The notes under the pieces were generated by a model, which was not told the origin of the DNA, ran no database searches, and saw only the letters and a program-made list of their open reading frames with translations. A DNA stretch of 64,000 nt from Heterocephalus glaber. Its lineage: Eukaryota > Chordata > Mammalia > Rodentia > Bathyergidae. Within the stretch, counting starts at the first letter, position 1. The number at the start of each line of letters is the position of its first letter. Both the position numbers and the translations under genes were made by a program. Location of the stretch: positions 9,575,518-9,639,517 of the forward strand of contig NW_004624784.1 in assembly GCF_000247695.1 (NCBI RefSeq), in the 5' to 3' direction. Below, piece after piece: positions 11,842 to 23,580 of this stretch.

Positions 11842-13426
11842 ATACTCCCACCAGCAGTGGAGCAGGGTTCCTTTTTCCCCATAGCCCTGCTAGCATTTGT
11901 TATTGGTTGATTTCATGATAGCAGCCATTCTTTCTGGAGTGAAGTGGAATCTCAGCATTGTTTTCATTTGCATCTCTGGAATGACCAATGACGTTGAACA
12001 TTTTTTCATGTATTTATTTGCTATTTCTACTTCTTTGTCTGAGAAATGTCTGCATTTCAGATGCCCATTTTTGGATTGGGTCTTTAAATTTGGGAGGTCT
12101 GATCTTTTTAAGTTCTTTATAGATTCGAGATAGTAGACCTTTGTCTGAGGAAGAGCAGGTGAAGATTTTCTCCCACATTGTGGGTTGTCTCTTCACACTG
12201 CTGGTGGTTTCTCTTGCTGTGCAGAAGCTTTTTAATAAGAAGAGATCCCACTTGTTGATTGTTTGTGCTAGTTCACAGGCAACTGAGGTTTTGTTCATAA
12301 AACCTTTTCCTACACCGATATCTTCAAGGGTTCTACCTAACCTCTGTTCCAACTGGTTCAGAGTTTCTATTTTAATATTTAGATCTTTATTCCATTTGTG
12401 GAAATCAGTATGGAGATACCTCAAAGAACTAGGACTGGAAATCCCATTTGACCCCGCTATTCCACTGCTGGGGATCTTCCCCAAAGAATTAAAAGAATCA
12501 TACCACAGTGATATATGTGCACCCATGTTCATAGCAGCTCAGTTTGTAATAGCTAAAACTTGGAAACAGCCCAAATGCCCATCAACTGGAGACTGGATAA
12601 AGAAAATGTGGTTTTTTTTCTAAAATGGAGTACTACTCAGCCATAAAAAATGAGAAATTAGAGACATTTATAGCTAAGTGGATGCACATTGAGGCAATAC
12701 TCTTAAGTGAAATAAATAGGACATAGATGTGTAAGTACCGAATAGTTTCTCTGGTGTGAGAAACTGAAAGTGTAAATAAGGACTAAATGTATAATAGGTC
12801 ATGTGAAATAGGAAGAAAAGGGGCAAAGGGGAAGGAAGTGGGAGGGCTAGGGGAAAGGATAGAAGGGAATGGCATTAATATGAGAAAATGGAAAAATAGG
12901 AACAAAATTTTTGTAAATAGGGAGGGCTGGAGGTGTTGAAGGGAGGGCTGGGCAAGGGTGAAAAATAAGAACCAAGAGAGACTATGTAAAGGCGCAAATT
13001 TCCAATGATGAATGTCATTATATTGTATACCTAAAATGTACCAATGATTAGAATGAATAATTGATAATGTAAAATAGGAATAAAAGGTCCAAAGGGGTAG
13101 GGGTAGTGGGAGGCACAGGGGAAAGGAAAGAAGGGAAAGGAATAAATGATGAGAAATGGAAAAAATGGAAATAAAGTCTTTGTAAATAGGAAAGGGTGGA
13201 GGGTGTGAAGGGATGGCTAGGAATGGGGAAAAAATAAGAACCAAGATGCATTATATAAAGGTACAATTCCCAATGAGAAATGTAATTGTGTTGTATACCT
13301 ACAATGTACCAATAAAAGAATTTAATACAAAACCCCCCCAAAAAACCCAAACCAACATGTAATACTAAATTTTTAACACAAAAAATAAACCTATGAAAAT
13401 ATGAAAAAAAAAAAAAAAAACAACAA
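11842..13426 (+). mobile_element. L1 insertion with inverted 5' part (twin priming)
   Basis: The 3' part (about 12397-13426) runs in + orientation: end of ORF2, 3' UTR and poly(A). The 5' part (11842 to about 12396) is L1 ORF2 sequence in the opposite orientation. Together they lie between 13-bp duplications AAAACCTTCTCCT at 11829-11841 and 13427-13439, so this is one event. Comparison with the L1 at 7925-9260 shows about 20 bp of L1 missing at the inversion point. The 3' UTR contains a 266-bp tandem duplication (equivalent points 12806 and 13072). Confidence 0.93.
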
Positions 13427-13439
13427 AAAACCTTCTCCT

Positions 13440-14390
13440 GCCATGGACCTAGCCCTGTGTTTGTAGGAATCAAGGACAGGAGTAGACACTGCAGTGTGGG
13501 AATTGAGATAAAAGGTGACAAATTCAGACCCAGCCTGGTACAGAGTACAATTTAACTTGGTAAAGGGTGACAGGGCAGTGGCCGGCACCAGAACTGCTGG
13601 TTGCCTGAACATTCTGCTCAATCATGCTTTTTTCCTTTTCTTCTTTCTCCCTTCTTCTCTTTAAAATTATTTCTTTTTTAGTGTGGGCCGTCTGCTAGGA
13701 TTAAAGAAGTTTTGGTTGTTGTTTTCTTAGCTTTGGGTGGTAAAGTCTCAACCTGCATGTGTGTTTTGCTGACCACATGTGACAGCGGTGCGATCTTTCT
13801 TCTCTTTGCTTTCTCTGAACCTTCCAAAGAGCGAGGCCCTGTTTTTTGGGGAATTAACTCCTGGTGGCCCCTGTGTCGTTGGTGCTCCCCCACTCGCATC
13901 AGCATCTAGCCCTCTGCACACAGGATGTTTTCTCTAGTGCTTATCAGATGGGGTAGGAGATGTGGGGTGGAGATAGAGGTAACGTTTAACTCATCCTTAA
14001 TTCCTTTCATGAGTTGGGGCCTGAGATGAACTAACTCAACCACAGAGCTAAGCGAGAGTTTGGCTGGAGCAAATGATGTTAAGCCCTCCATCTCCAGAAG
14101 AGGCGTGGGGGCCTGTAGGGTGGTCGGCAGTTGCCTCGACCCCCCTCCCTGGCCCTAATGTGTGGGTTTGGAGCCTGCACAATCAAAAAGAAATTTAACT
14201 AGTCTTCCTCATATGTGGGTTGGATGATTGAATTTGTGGGTTTTCCATACCAGTTTCGTATCTTTTCTCATCCTCCTTCCTTTCTCCCAGACTGGCATTT
14301 TGGCCAGGTTGCCCAGTTTGAGCCCATTTGCTAAGCGGGAGTAGAGAAGGGAGTAGAAACCAAATCAGGTACCTGTGCATCGATGTAAGG
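13440..14390. other. Unique intron
   Basis: No repeat or exon recognised between the L1 and the ID SINE. Confidence 0.55.
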
Positions 14391-14477
14391 CTTTTTTTTT
14401 TTTGGTACCAGGGATTGAACTTGGGACCTTGCGCTTGTGAGACAGGGGGCAGAACCACTGAGCTAAATCCCCGGCCT
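14391..14477 (-). mobile_element. ID SINE, antisense
   Basis: Poly(T) followed by GGTACCAGGGATTGAACTTG and ending CACTGAGCTAAATCCCCGG, the reverse complement of a tRNA-Ala-like ID. Flanking duplications GATGTAAGGC (before) and GATATAAGGC (14478-14487) differ by one base. Confidence 0.93.
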
Positions 14478-14772
14478 GATATAAGGCTTTTTTTCTACAC
14501 TGATGCATTTAGGCTGAGTAGAAATTTAGATTTTCTGGTTCAGTCCAGCTGGACATATGTAGAAAACAGGGAATTAATTATATTCTATTCTTTGAGCTCA
14601 TAGTAGTTCCTAGTTTGAGGGCAGACAGGACAGAAGCAGAGGAGGGAGTGGTTTAGCATAATTTTGTGAGTAGTTACCAAGCATGTACCAGCTTGTAAAT
14701 AGCGCCTGGACAGAGGTAGCTGGTAAAAGATATCGGCCTTCACTTTCAGCATCTGGGATTTGAGCATTTCTT

Positions 14773-14774
14773 TT

Positions 14775-14838
<64 letters not shown>

Positions 14839-15024
14839 TCNNNNNNNNNNNNNNNNNNNNNNNNNNNNNNNNNNNNNNNNNNNNNNNNNNNNNNNNNNNN
14901 NNNNNNNNNNNNNNNNNNNNNNNNNNNNNNNNNNNNNNNNTTTTTTTTTTGGTACTGGGGATCAAACTCAGGACCTTGTGCTTATGAGGCAGGCGCAGCA
15001 CCACTGAGCTAAATCCCCAGCCCT
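14773..15024 (-). mobile_element. ID SINE whose A-tail expanded into a TTTC microsatellite (assembly gap inside)
   Basis: The ID body (14951-15024, GGTACTGGGGATCAAACTC to AAATCCCCAGCCC) is preceded by T10, a 100-N gap and a (TTTC)n tract. The 10-bp duplications AGCATTTCTT lie at 14763-14772 and 15025-15034, outside both the body and the TTTC tract. The microsatellite therefore belongs to the insertion and grew from its A-rich tail. Confidence 0.85.
14841..14940. other. Assembly gap of exactly 100 N
   Basis: One hundred N follow a TTTC tract of about 70 bases and precede T10. A round 100 usually means unknown length, so the true tract could be much longer. Confidence 0.98.
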
Positions 15025-15034
15025 AGCATTTCTT

Positions 15035-17204
15035 ATTCTTTCTGGACCAGGCCATGTCCATCATGCTTTCCCCCATCTACCCCTTTTTCCACAGTAGAAT
15101 GGAAAGGAAGGTGGCCCAGAGCAGCCAGCCGTCAGCACTGGGCACCCCGTAGGAGGCACTGTGTTATCAACGAGCAGGATAAGAAGGAGGAAAAAGTGGA
15201 TTTGTATGCCTCTATTTTGATTTGCTATTCGTCTCCAAAATTTCTCAGGGAACACCATCAGATTCAGTGAACAAAGGGCCCTCCTGGGAGCCAACAGATA
15301 GGAGGTCTGTGGGACCTGGGAATCAAAAGCCCTGGGTACAAGGCACCATGAGACTTGGCCCACTCAGCCTGCAAAATAGGGAGTGTCTTTATAGCTTCTA
15401 CATCGTGTCTCCACAGGAAACCCATCCTGTTGGATGGATATTGGCCAGTTCATGGTTTGCTTACTGCTCATACCAAAGAGAAAACATGTCTCTTGTCATC
15501 TGGACATTCTTGCAGGGGCACTTGAGTGATTTCAGCCACGTTGAGTAGCAAGATTAAGTTCACTGGGGTACCAGAAGAGGAGATTAACATTGCTCTCGCC
15601 CCTTAGATCAAGGTTGGTTAACACACTGGCAGCCATACTTCCCTTTTCCTGACCCATTTTGCAGAGTAGACCACAGCTTTACCCACAGGATAGTATCTAC
15701 CCACCTGAGGAAGACACATTTGGTAACAAATTAGGCCAGTTTGTGATTTGGCACCTGCTAGGTAGGTATAGCAATACACGGAGGAAGTTTCTCCTGGTAA
15801 TTAACCTTAGTTTCTCTTGAAAAGTGGATAGACTTTTTCTGATCCTAAGAACAAGCCTGAGAGCTAAAGCTGGCTGGACAGCCCAGAACTCTAAATTTTA
15901 AATTCCCTTGTGTGAAACTCTGGGTGGGGCTGTGTTTTGGTGAAGATGAACAAAAACAGGTGCAATATCTGTGTTGGTTTCATTGAAGGCAGAGATCTGG
16001 CCTGTCTCTGGCTTCCCTTGTTTGTTTATAAACTCTGCTTAAATGAGGGTTTTTTCCATCCCTCCCTCCCCCTGCCATTCTCTCTTCCTCCTCTTATCCT
16101 AACAGTCTCATAGGTAAACTTAGAAGGAAGACAAATTGTTTTCAGATTGACACCAGGGGTGCCATAAAAGAGACATTTGGACACTGGTCCTGGGGAGATC
16201 CTTGTCTTTGCTCAGTGTTAATACAAAAAGGACTGGGATAGCCCCGATCACCAGGGGAAGGCGGTTTTTCTTCATTTAGCTTTTAATTGCTTTCTTTCAC
16301 TTTTATGTATAAAAGATTGTCCATTTAATTAACTGAAGAATGCAATTTCAAAAACACTAATGCTTTACACATGATGGCTTTTAAAATAAAAGTAGCATTC
16401 TAATATTGCATAATGTTTTTCTGTTCCCTCGCTCTCCCCCTCCTCCACCCTCCACCTCCCTGGTCTGTATAACCTTTAACAGTGGAGGGTCGCTAGGAGA
16501 AAAATGCAGGCCTTGATGGTGTCTTTTTGCCTTGCCTTCCCTTCCTACCAAGTGAGTATTCTCAGTAGTGAGGCAGCGGCATCCCTTCTGAATGTTCTGC
16601 CACTTATTTGTGGAGGGGGCTTATGTGTCCCTTCCCTCCTGGCCCGTTTCATCTCTATATTACCCACTTTTGGGATCAATGTGACCCCTACTCCCGTTGC
16701 TGCCTTTTAATAAACATCATTATGATGTTTTATATGGGAATATTAAAAGAAAACCCCAACTTACTCATCTTTGGTTTTCTTTGGATATTTCATGAGTAGA
16801 AGCCTGTACAGATTGGCCTGGGGGTCTCTGATTTTACCATCTTCTCTTTTCTGGTAGAAAAGAAATCTAATCTTTCTCATCTCTTCTTACCCTGTTACCA
16901 CTTTTAAAAATGTGACTTTCTAGTGTTTTGGTTTCTCTTCTTTTGTAGTGAAGGTTCTTCTGATCCCAGAGTTTTGCCCTTCAGACGAGCCCTCATAGCC
17001 TAGTTCCTACTCAATCAGTGGTTATTTTTGGTTTTTCTTTTCTGGAAGTATAGTTGTTTTGACAAGTTCATCCTCACCAGTTGGACTTGGGGAGGAGCAG
17101 CAGTACAGATGGAGATGCACACATGTATCTATGCCTCTGAGGAAGACAGCTCTGGTACCTGTTACAGTGACCCTAGCCCTAAGGTGGCAGGGGCCTGGTG
17201 ATCA
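15035..17204. other. Unique intron
   Basis: Repeat-free. The AT-rich part at 16250-16420, with TTTAATTAACTG and TTTTAATTGC homeobox-like cores, is a candidate conserved element. Confidence 0.5.
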
Positions 17205-17860
17205 CTTTAATTTTCTAGATAAGATAAAGAAATGGAATCTCATGTATAATAGGTAATGTGAAATAGGAAGAAAAGGGGCGAAGGGGAAGGAAGTGGGAGG
17301 GGTAGGGGAAAGGAAAGAAGGGTATGGAATTAATATGAGAAAATGGAAAAATAGGGACAAAATCTTTGTAAATAGAGAGGGATGGAGGGGTTGAAGGGAG
17401 GGCTGGGCAAGGGTGAAAAATAAGAACCAAGAGAGATTATGTAAAGGTGCAAATTTCCGACAATGAATGTCATTATATTGTATACCTAAAATGTACCAAT
17501 GATTAGAATGAATAATCAATAATGCAAAATAGGAAGAAAGGGTCCAAAGGGGTAAGGGTAGTGGGAGGGGCAGGGGAAAGGAAAGAAGGGAAAGGAAAAA
17601 TGGTGAGATATGGAAAAAATGGAAATAAAGTCTTTGTAAATAGGGAAGGGTGGAGGGTGTGAAGGGAGGGCTAGGAATGGGGAAAAAATAAGAACCAAGA
17701 TGCATCATGTAAAGGTACAAGTTCCCAATGAGAAATGTAATTGTGTTGTATACCTAAAATGTACCAATAAAAGAATTCAAGGAAAAAAAAAAAAGAAATG
17801 GAATCCCAGAAGGGTTGCTGACTTGCTCAAGATCACACTGCCAATGCAGGCCATAGCCTG
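17205..17860 (-). mobile_element. MIR-like fragment split by an L1
   Basis: GATAAAGAAATGGAATC before, and CAGAAGGGTTGCTGACTTGC plus TCAAGATCACACTGCC after, the L1 at 17240-17791 read together as a reversed MIR. Confidence 0.5.
17240..17791 (+). mobile_element. L1 3'-end fragment with duplicated 3' UTR
   Basis: This short insert holds only the L1 3' UTR plus A-tail. It shows the same 266-bp tandem duplication as the 11842 element (equivalent points 17261 and 17527). Perfect 14-bp duplications AAAGAAATGGAATC flank it at 17226-17239 and 17792-17805. It landed inside a MIR-like sequence that continues on both sides. Confidence 0.93.
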
Positions 17861-17878
17861 AATGAGATCCTCTTGCAT

Positions 17879-17913
17879 CGTGCTTGCTTCGGCAGCACAT
17901 ATACTAAAAATTG
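17879..17913 (+). pseudogene. U6 snRNA 5'-end fragment, tailless retro-insertion
   Basis: The 35 bases match the first ~34 nt of U6 snRNA (GTGCTTGCTTCGGCAGCACA, then TATACTAAA with one extra A, then TTGG). The rest of U6, including the catalytic core and the 3' oligo-U, is missing and there is no poly(A). The insert sits between perfect 15-bp direct repeats, GAGATCCTCTTGCAT, at 17864-17878 and 17914-17928. That is the mark of L1-endonuclease target-primed insertion. It is a dead fragment and not an RNA gene, because no U6 promoter (DSE, PSE or TATA) precedes it. Confidence 0.9.
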
Positions 17914-17928
17914 GAGATCCTCTTGCAT

Positions 17929-19409
17929 GGTAGAAGTGATCCTTGGCCAAACACAGGGAGCTGGATTCTAATCTGGGTCCCACAAGGCACCTCAGGATTC
18001 ATGAGACTCCCCTACCTGAAGCCTGCATGTGTTTCGTTTCTGATCATGTCCAGAAAAGAACTTTATAGATCTGTAAGGTATACTGTTAAGCACTTTGCAT
18101 TCAGATGATTTAACTCTTTCAAGTCTCAGATTAACCCTATTTTCTTGTGTGCTGGCGTGCCTGGTGCTGAAATATTTGGTTATTTAGCATGGACAAGTCC
18201 AGTGACTCTGCCAGCAGTCTCTCTTGTGTAATGGTGTGGCTCCCTTTTAAAGTGACCTTTTCCCATGATGTCTTCTCTCCAAAGAACATGATATTTTAGT
18301 CTACCAAAGTGGTTGCAGTTCTACATTTTCTTCCCTAAAAGAACAATTTTATAGCTATTAGATGTTACTGAAAGATTTTTTTCTTTCCCCAGGGTAGGTG
18401 TGAAACTTTTTCTTCACTACATGTCATGGGTATATACATATACATCTTGAGAGGATTATATGCTCTCTGTTCCATATGTTGGTAAAAATGACCTTTGACA
18501 CAAATGTTTGTCAGTGAGGAACAAGGCTGGGCTGAGGTTGGTGGGGCTTAGAGATATTGTGCACTACCTTCTATTTATGTTTTCCCTTCTGTTTGAGGAG
18601 AGGGGTTTTCAGATTAACTTGGAGCAGATAACGAATATGATGGGAAGTTTGGGACTTGTTCTTTATGTTTTTATAAAGTCTGCCTTCCTTGTAATAAGAT
18701 CCCTTGTTCACCTCTCACCTTTATTACTATTATTGTAATTATTGTTAGTGGTTTGTACTTAGCAAATATTCATTGTTGAAGATGCTAGGAGGGTTTTGAA
18801 TGCTGCTTGTGAGCCAGAAAGGCTGACGGAAACCATACAGCTTTATCATTCATTAATTCTTGGGTTCATTCATTGAGCTATTTAAACTTCTGTGTGTAAG
18901 ACAGCAGTCCCAGATGGTCTTTTGGTGCGAGCTTTAGCTCTGAGACCCCGGGCTCTGACAAAAGAGGCCACAGAGAGCAGCTGAATGTACAAAATATTTC
19001 CACCATCAGAAAGCTATTCATGAGTTTCATAGCTTGAAAACTAGTATACCTATCATCTCCAGCATTTTAAGATTATTTTTTCTTGTCTTTTTGCTTTTTA
19101 AAAAGAAAGCCCAATATGAATGTGTGAGCCAGCTTCTATTATTGCCACACTGGTCACAGTAGCTGATTTTTAGAGTGGAATTCATGGCCATGTGTTTATT
19201 CATGGGTCTCCTCAGCCTTAGCTCTCAGCCTTCTTATTCTGGAAGGGTCTCTCTTAAATATCGAGGTAAAACTTTGAGCTCCTTCTTTCTTCTTCTCCAT
19301 TTCTCCATTCAGCTCTCTAAAGATACCAAAGCCATTGGGAAATTGTCAGTCAGGGTTTATAAGGGTAGGTGGTAATGGCTATTTTCTTCCTTAGGTATGG
19401 GGTAGGAGG
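17929..19409. other. Unique intron
   Basis: No identifiable repeat or coding signal. Confidence 0.55.
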
Positions 19410-19620
19410 GTACTTACAGTGTACCAGTCTCTGAGGTTTGATTGTCACATGACCTCATTCAATCTGCAGGACAGGCCTTTGGAATCATGGTGTTAAAATG
19501 AGAACTTCATCTGTACAGATGAGAAGTTCAAAGAGATTAGACATTTAGTCCATGATTTTGAGTTGATTGGATTTCAAACCCAGATTTTTCTAATTGCTTA
19601 GCCTGTGCTCATAATGCCTT
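19410..19620 (-). mobile_element. MIR SINE, antisense
   Basis: CATCTGTACAGATGAGAAG, AAGAGATTAGACATTTAG and TTTCAAACCCAGATTTTTC follow reversed MIR. Confidence 0.65.
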
Positions 19621-20599
19621 CCTGGATTTTCTCTGTGGATTTTGGCATAAGCTGGCCTCAGTGGACAGGCTAGCATACCCAGCCAGAATTGGCTTCACCA
19701 AGCTGTGGTCATGCCCACCTCTGTGTTTGCATCATCTGTGGGTCAGACCTGCTTTTGGGGTGGGGATGGGATGGATTTGTCATTCCAACCAGTGGCTGGC
19801 TTAATTGAGCTGAGACCTAGCCCTGTGGCAGGGTGGATTTTAGAGGAGTCAGACAGAGGAGGGAGAAAAGGATGAGGTCTCCCATCCTTGAGATGTCTGT
19901 TTTTCCCTCCAGAGGAGTGACCAGCCAGTTAGTAACTCTCCATATGAGTGTGGTGGCTGTCCAAGGAACTTTGCCCCACTCACTGGCTTTATCGCTCTTC
20001 TCCAAAAGTAATAGCTGCCAGTGGCAAGGTTGGATCATTGTGGCTTGAGGTGTAACATCTTTGGTTTAACCAGGTCTTTGGCTAAACTGAAAATGTCTGC
20101 ACCTTCTCCTGGGATCCCAGATCCTTGAACCCAGGGACTATCCACCATGACTGGTGCCAGTCACCCCTGGAGAGATGTGGGGCTTGATAGAGCTCCCCAA
20201 GGCTGGAGTTCGAAGCACAGAGAGGCCCAGATGTTTTGCATAGTTTTTTCCATGACTCTGATCAGGAATGTGTTCCCTCAGGATGGGTTATGGCCTGGAA
20301 GTGAGCCTAATGTAAACATCCTTGCGGAGTCCAGTCCCCTTAATCCATTAGAAATGGTTTCAGGGAATGAACAATTGCGGTGGGGGGAAAGAGGAAAGGA
20401 AGAGTTGGGGGAAGGGAACAGTCTAAGGATTGACTTCAGAGACAAAGCTGTCCAGCAGCAGTCCTCCCAGTGGTATGGGCGGGAGGCTGGCTTCACAGAG
20501 TTGGTGTGTTGTAAACTGGGTGGATCTCTCCAGGGATTGGTTGTCTTAGGCAGAGTGATATGTTGAGGGAAAGCACAGAAATCTTGGTTCGGCTTACCA

Positions 20600-20765
20600 G
20601 CTGGGCAGAGCAATAAGGGAAACTGAGGTGTGTTGAAAGAGCCACAGAATTGAGAGGAGAGGGGAGCTGACAAGGGACCTGACAAGGACTTCTGAAGGAG
20701 CCTGCCTGTTGAGGGACTTTGAAGGCCTTTAACATCATAGTCATTGTAATACTTTGAAGTGATAT
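20600..20765 (-). mobile_element. Possible L2 LINE fragment
   Basis: GGACTTTGAAGGCCTTTAAC and surroundings weakly resemble reversed L2. Confidence 0.35.
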
Positions 20766-21858
20766 TTTGAGGGACCTAGACTCTGGGAAAGGGCATGGAG
20801 AATGTGTGGGAATGATCTCTGTGTGTGTCTATGTGCATACTGGAGAGGTACTTAGAGCTCTGGATGGGGCCCTCAGTGCCATGGAGAAGGTGACCTGCTG
20901 TACCTTTCCCCTTTTCCCCTCTCCTTTTGGGGGAACTCAGACTCTCTCAGAGATTCTTAACATTCATTCAGACCCTCACTAAAGTGGAGGATTGGGCATA
21001 AAAGGGCCTGCTGTGACAACCTGTGTGTAGATCCCCCAAGCAGTAGCCTGGCACCCCCAGGAGGTTCCACCTTCCTCACAGATACCTTTCTCTTTCTTAG
21101 GGAATCTAGGAACATTCCAGGGAAAGCCATGACCAGAGCTCTTGCTCGGCTAGTAAACTGTTAGGGATTTTGTGGAGGCTGGTTTATAAGAATTTGCCGA
21201 GTTGGTGAGGCTGATACAGATTCTAAGAAAGCAGGTAGGCAGCCAGGGGAGAGAGCAGGAACAGGAAGGCAGTGGAAACCAGTCTTTCTTTTCTGGTATC
21301 TTCAAGTCTTGGTGCTTGGATGTGCCAAGGAGAGGGAAGAGGTAAACAATTTCATTTGCCTTCAGGATGCAGGATCTAATCTAAACATGATTAAGCTGAT
21401 TTGATTTTATAGATTAGAATTTCTAAGTGATAGAAACTGATGAGGTTAATGTGAAATATTTACTTAATAAAAAGCCTCATTACCTGATGCTGAAGGGTAA
21501 AGGAAAAAAAAGATTCTTGGTAACGTGTTTGATCTTTTGGAAATGAAGTTGGGTTAAAGTTTTCTTGGTAAAAAACTGAATTCTGTGATCTTGTTTTTAC
21601 ACATGCTGTGCTTAAATATTAACACCAATTGAGCAAATTGCCTTTTAACTGCCTTTATTTGCTTTCATTAACAGTATAATTTAGAAGCTCAAGAATTTGC
21701 ATGGAACCTGTTGTGCATGTTGGGGGGGAAAACTATTCATAAATTAATTAATTGTGAGAACATTATCTTTAAGGAAGGCCACAAAACACAAATGTGGTTT
21801 CTGAAAAAGCAGTGACATATTTTTGCTATTTCTTGAGGATGTAGTGTACTTTTGGCTT

Positions 21859-21882
21859 AGAGAGAGAGAGAGTGAGAGAGAG

Positions 21883-21922
<40 letters not shown>

Positions 21923-21930
21923 TGTGTATG
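21859..21930. repeat. (GA)n(GT)n compound microsatellite
   Basis: GA repeats run directly into about 30 bases of GT repeats. Confidence 0.95.
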
Positions 21931-22744
21931 AGACAGCTTGGCTGGATCAAGAAAAAAATGTAATGACTGGACATGTTTTAAGTTAAGTTGAGTGAACCTA
22001 ATTATACTGTAGTTTCCAGAGAGCTAAAGGCAGTAGCATTGGTATTTAAGCACTAGTTTCAGAATTAAAGCCAACCTATGTAATTACCTGTGTTCCTTAA
22101 ATTGTGTATCTGTTTCTTCCCTCCTCTGAACCCTCTCTCCCTTTCACTTCACACCAATGGGAAGAGAGAGAAACTGGTCAGCGCTGCCAGCCAACCACAA
22201 GATTGTTCCTCCACCAGGGAACATTAACTGCATTGTCCTTTCATGAAATTACTCTTAAATATCTTGAAAGGTTCCAGAATGACTTCACTGAAATGACTTG
22301 CTTCATTCTGTACAGATGTTTTTGTGGTTTAGAGCCTCAGCCAAGACAAACATTATGAATGGGATGTAGAGACCACCGTGTCCTACGGAAGGCTGAGTGC
22401 TCCTCTGGGGCTTATTTGACACACACTCTTCTGAAACCTCTGTTTTGACAACGCTTCAGCGTCTTTTCCGTCTCCCTTTCCTGGTGCTATTGGTTTGTTG
22501 TGGATGGTTTTCCTAATTAATTTAATCTGTATCCTTGTTTTTCTGGGTCTGCAGATGCCAAAATGCTGAATTTATTTATCTTTAGTGTTTTTGCTGGCTA
22601 CTGTTGAGATACATTCTTTCTCTTCCTTTTTCACCATAAGTCTCTCTCTCTCCTCTTTTGAGGCTGCCAGACCCGCTTCAATAAAGAACCTGTCTTGTAT
22701 TCACTTGTCAGATGTACTTTTGGGGGAGGAAGAGCAGTGGACAT

Positions 22745-23010
22745 GTATTTTAAATAATGTGATATATGTTTTAAAGGTCATATACAAACCCCAAGAGATA
22801 CGGAGAAAAAGATGGGTAAATTCAACTGCATCAAAGATTTAAACGTTTTTACATGGTTTTCTATTAGGTTTTTGCCTTTTCCTTACACATTTGTTGCTTT
22901 TCTTTCTGTGTAAATGAAAAATATTAATCCTTTATCTGTCAAATGCATGGCAGTGTTTTTCCCAGTATATCATTTATTTTACAATTTTGATTGTAGGTCC
23001 TTTTATCCTA
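22745..23010 (+). mobile_element. Possible old L1 remnant
   Basis: Phrases such as AAATTCAACTGCATCAAAG and TTTATCTGTCAAATG resemble degraded L1 ORF2 DNA, the second in reverse orientation. The match is weak, and the segment may simply be AT-rich intron. Confidence 0.3.
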
Positions 23011-23329
23011 CACTATTTTTATTTATTTAACTTTTAAATGTCATGGTGATATCTGTAGAGTGGATGGCATAAACTCTTGGATGGTCACATTTCAGAATTT
23101 GAATTGGGCCAGAGTATTCACTGGAGGAAGGCAGGGTGGGGGTGGGGTTAAATGATGTTAAGAGGTTGATTTTTTTTTCCCCTTGATTTTTTTTTCCCCC
23201 AGTGTCTTCTGAGGACCCTTTCCAAGAGGAACACTGCTCTGGTGCTTTTAGCACATACTTGTAACATAAGGTTTCCATGTTCTGAAGAGATTGGTCCTAA
23301 GAGCTGCTGTCTGGAAGGCAGGGCTCCTG

Positions 23330-23580
23330 CCCAGCCTTTGAGACCCAGTTGAAATGCAGGCTTTGTAAAGCTATTTTGTTTCTCCACACTTCATTTTAAC
23401 CTCTCAAGTTACCTCTTGCTTTCTGGCTTATGCCAGAAATACTTTTGCATGTCTAATCTGTCTTGTTAGAATGTCACTTGACAGCAAAGACTCTGTCTAC
23501 TGTTCACTCATCTTTGGATTCTACACTGTCTTCAGCAGTCAATGTGTAACAACTGTTTACAAATAAGTAGTTTACCAAGC
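23330..23580 (+). mobile_element. L2 LINE 3' end
   Basis: GTCTTGTTAGAATGTCACTT, GCAAAGACTCTGTCTACTG and the run to AATGTGTAACAACTG follow the L2 3' end in sense orientation. Diverged. Confidence 0.65.

Larger units (their letters stand above)
19621..22744. other. Mostly unique intron
   Basis: Holds a possible L2 piece near 20600-20765 and the GA/GT microsatellite. The AT-rich 21340-21700 has no visible repeat. Confidence 0.5.

Noticed and set aside
12014..12532. Minus-strand open frame of 172 codons with L1-like ends
   Set aside because: It spans the inversion junction of the L1 at 11842-13426, so the reading is an artefact of joined opposite segments.
12783..13521. Pro/Ser/Phe-rich minus-strand frames, also at 17202-17720 and 8003-8301
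   Set aside because: Reverse translations of the purine-rich L1 3' UTR.
14585..15004. Lys/Glu/Arg-rich or Phe/Leu/Ser-rich long frames across the TTTC tract
   Set aside because: Translation of a microsatellite and N gap. The same applies at 45461-45902.
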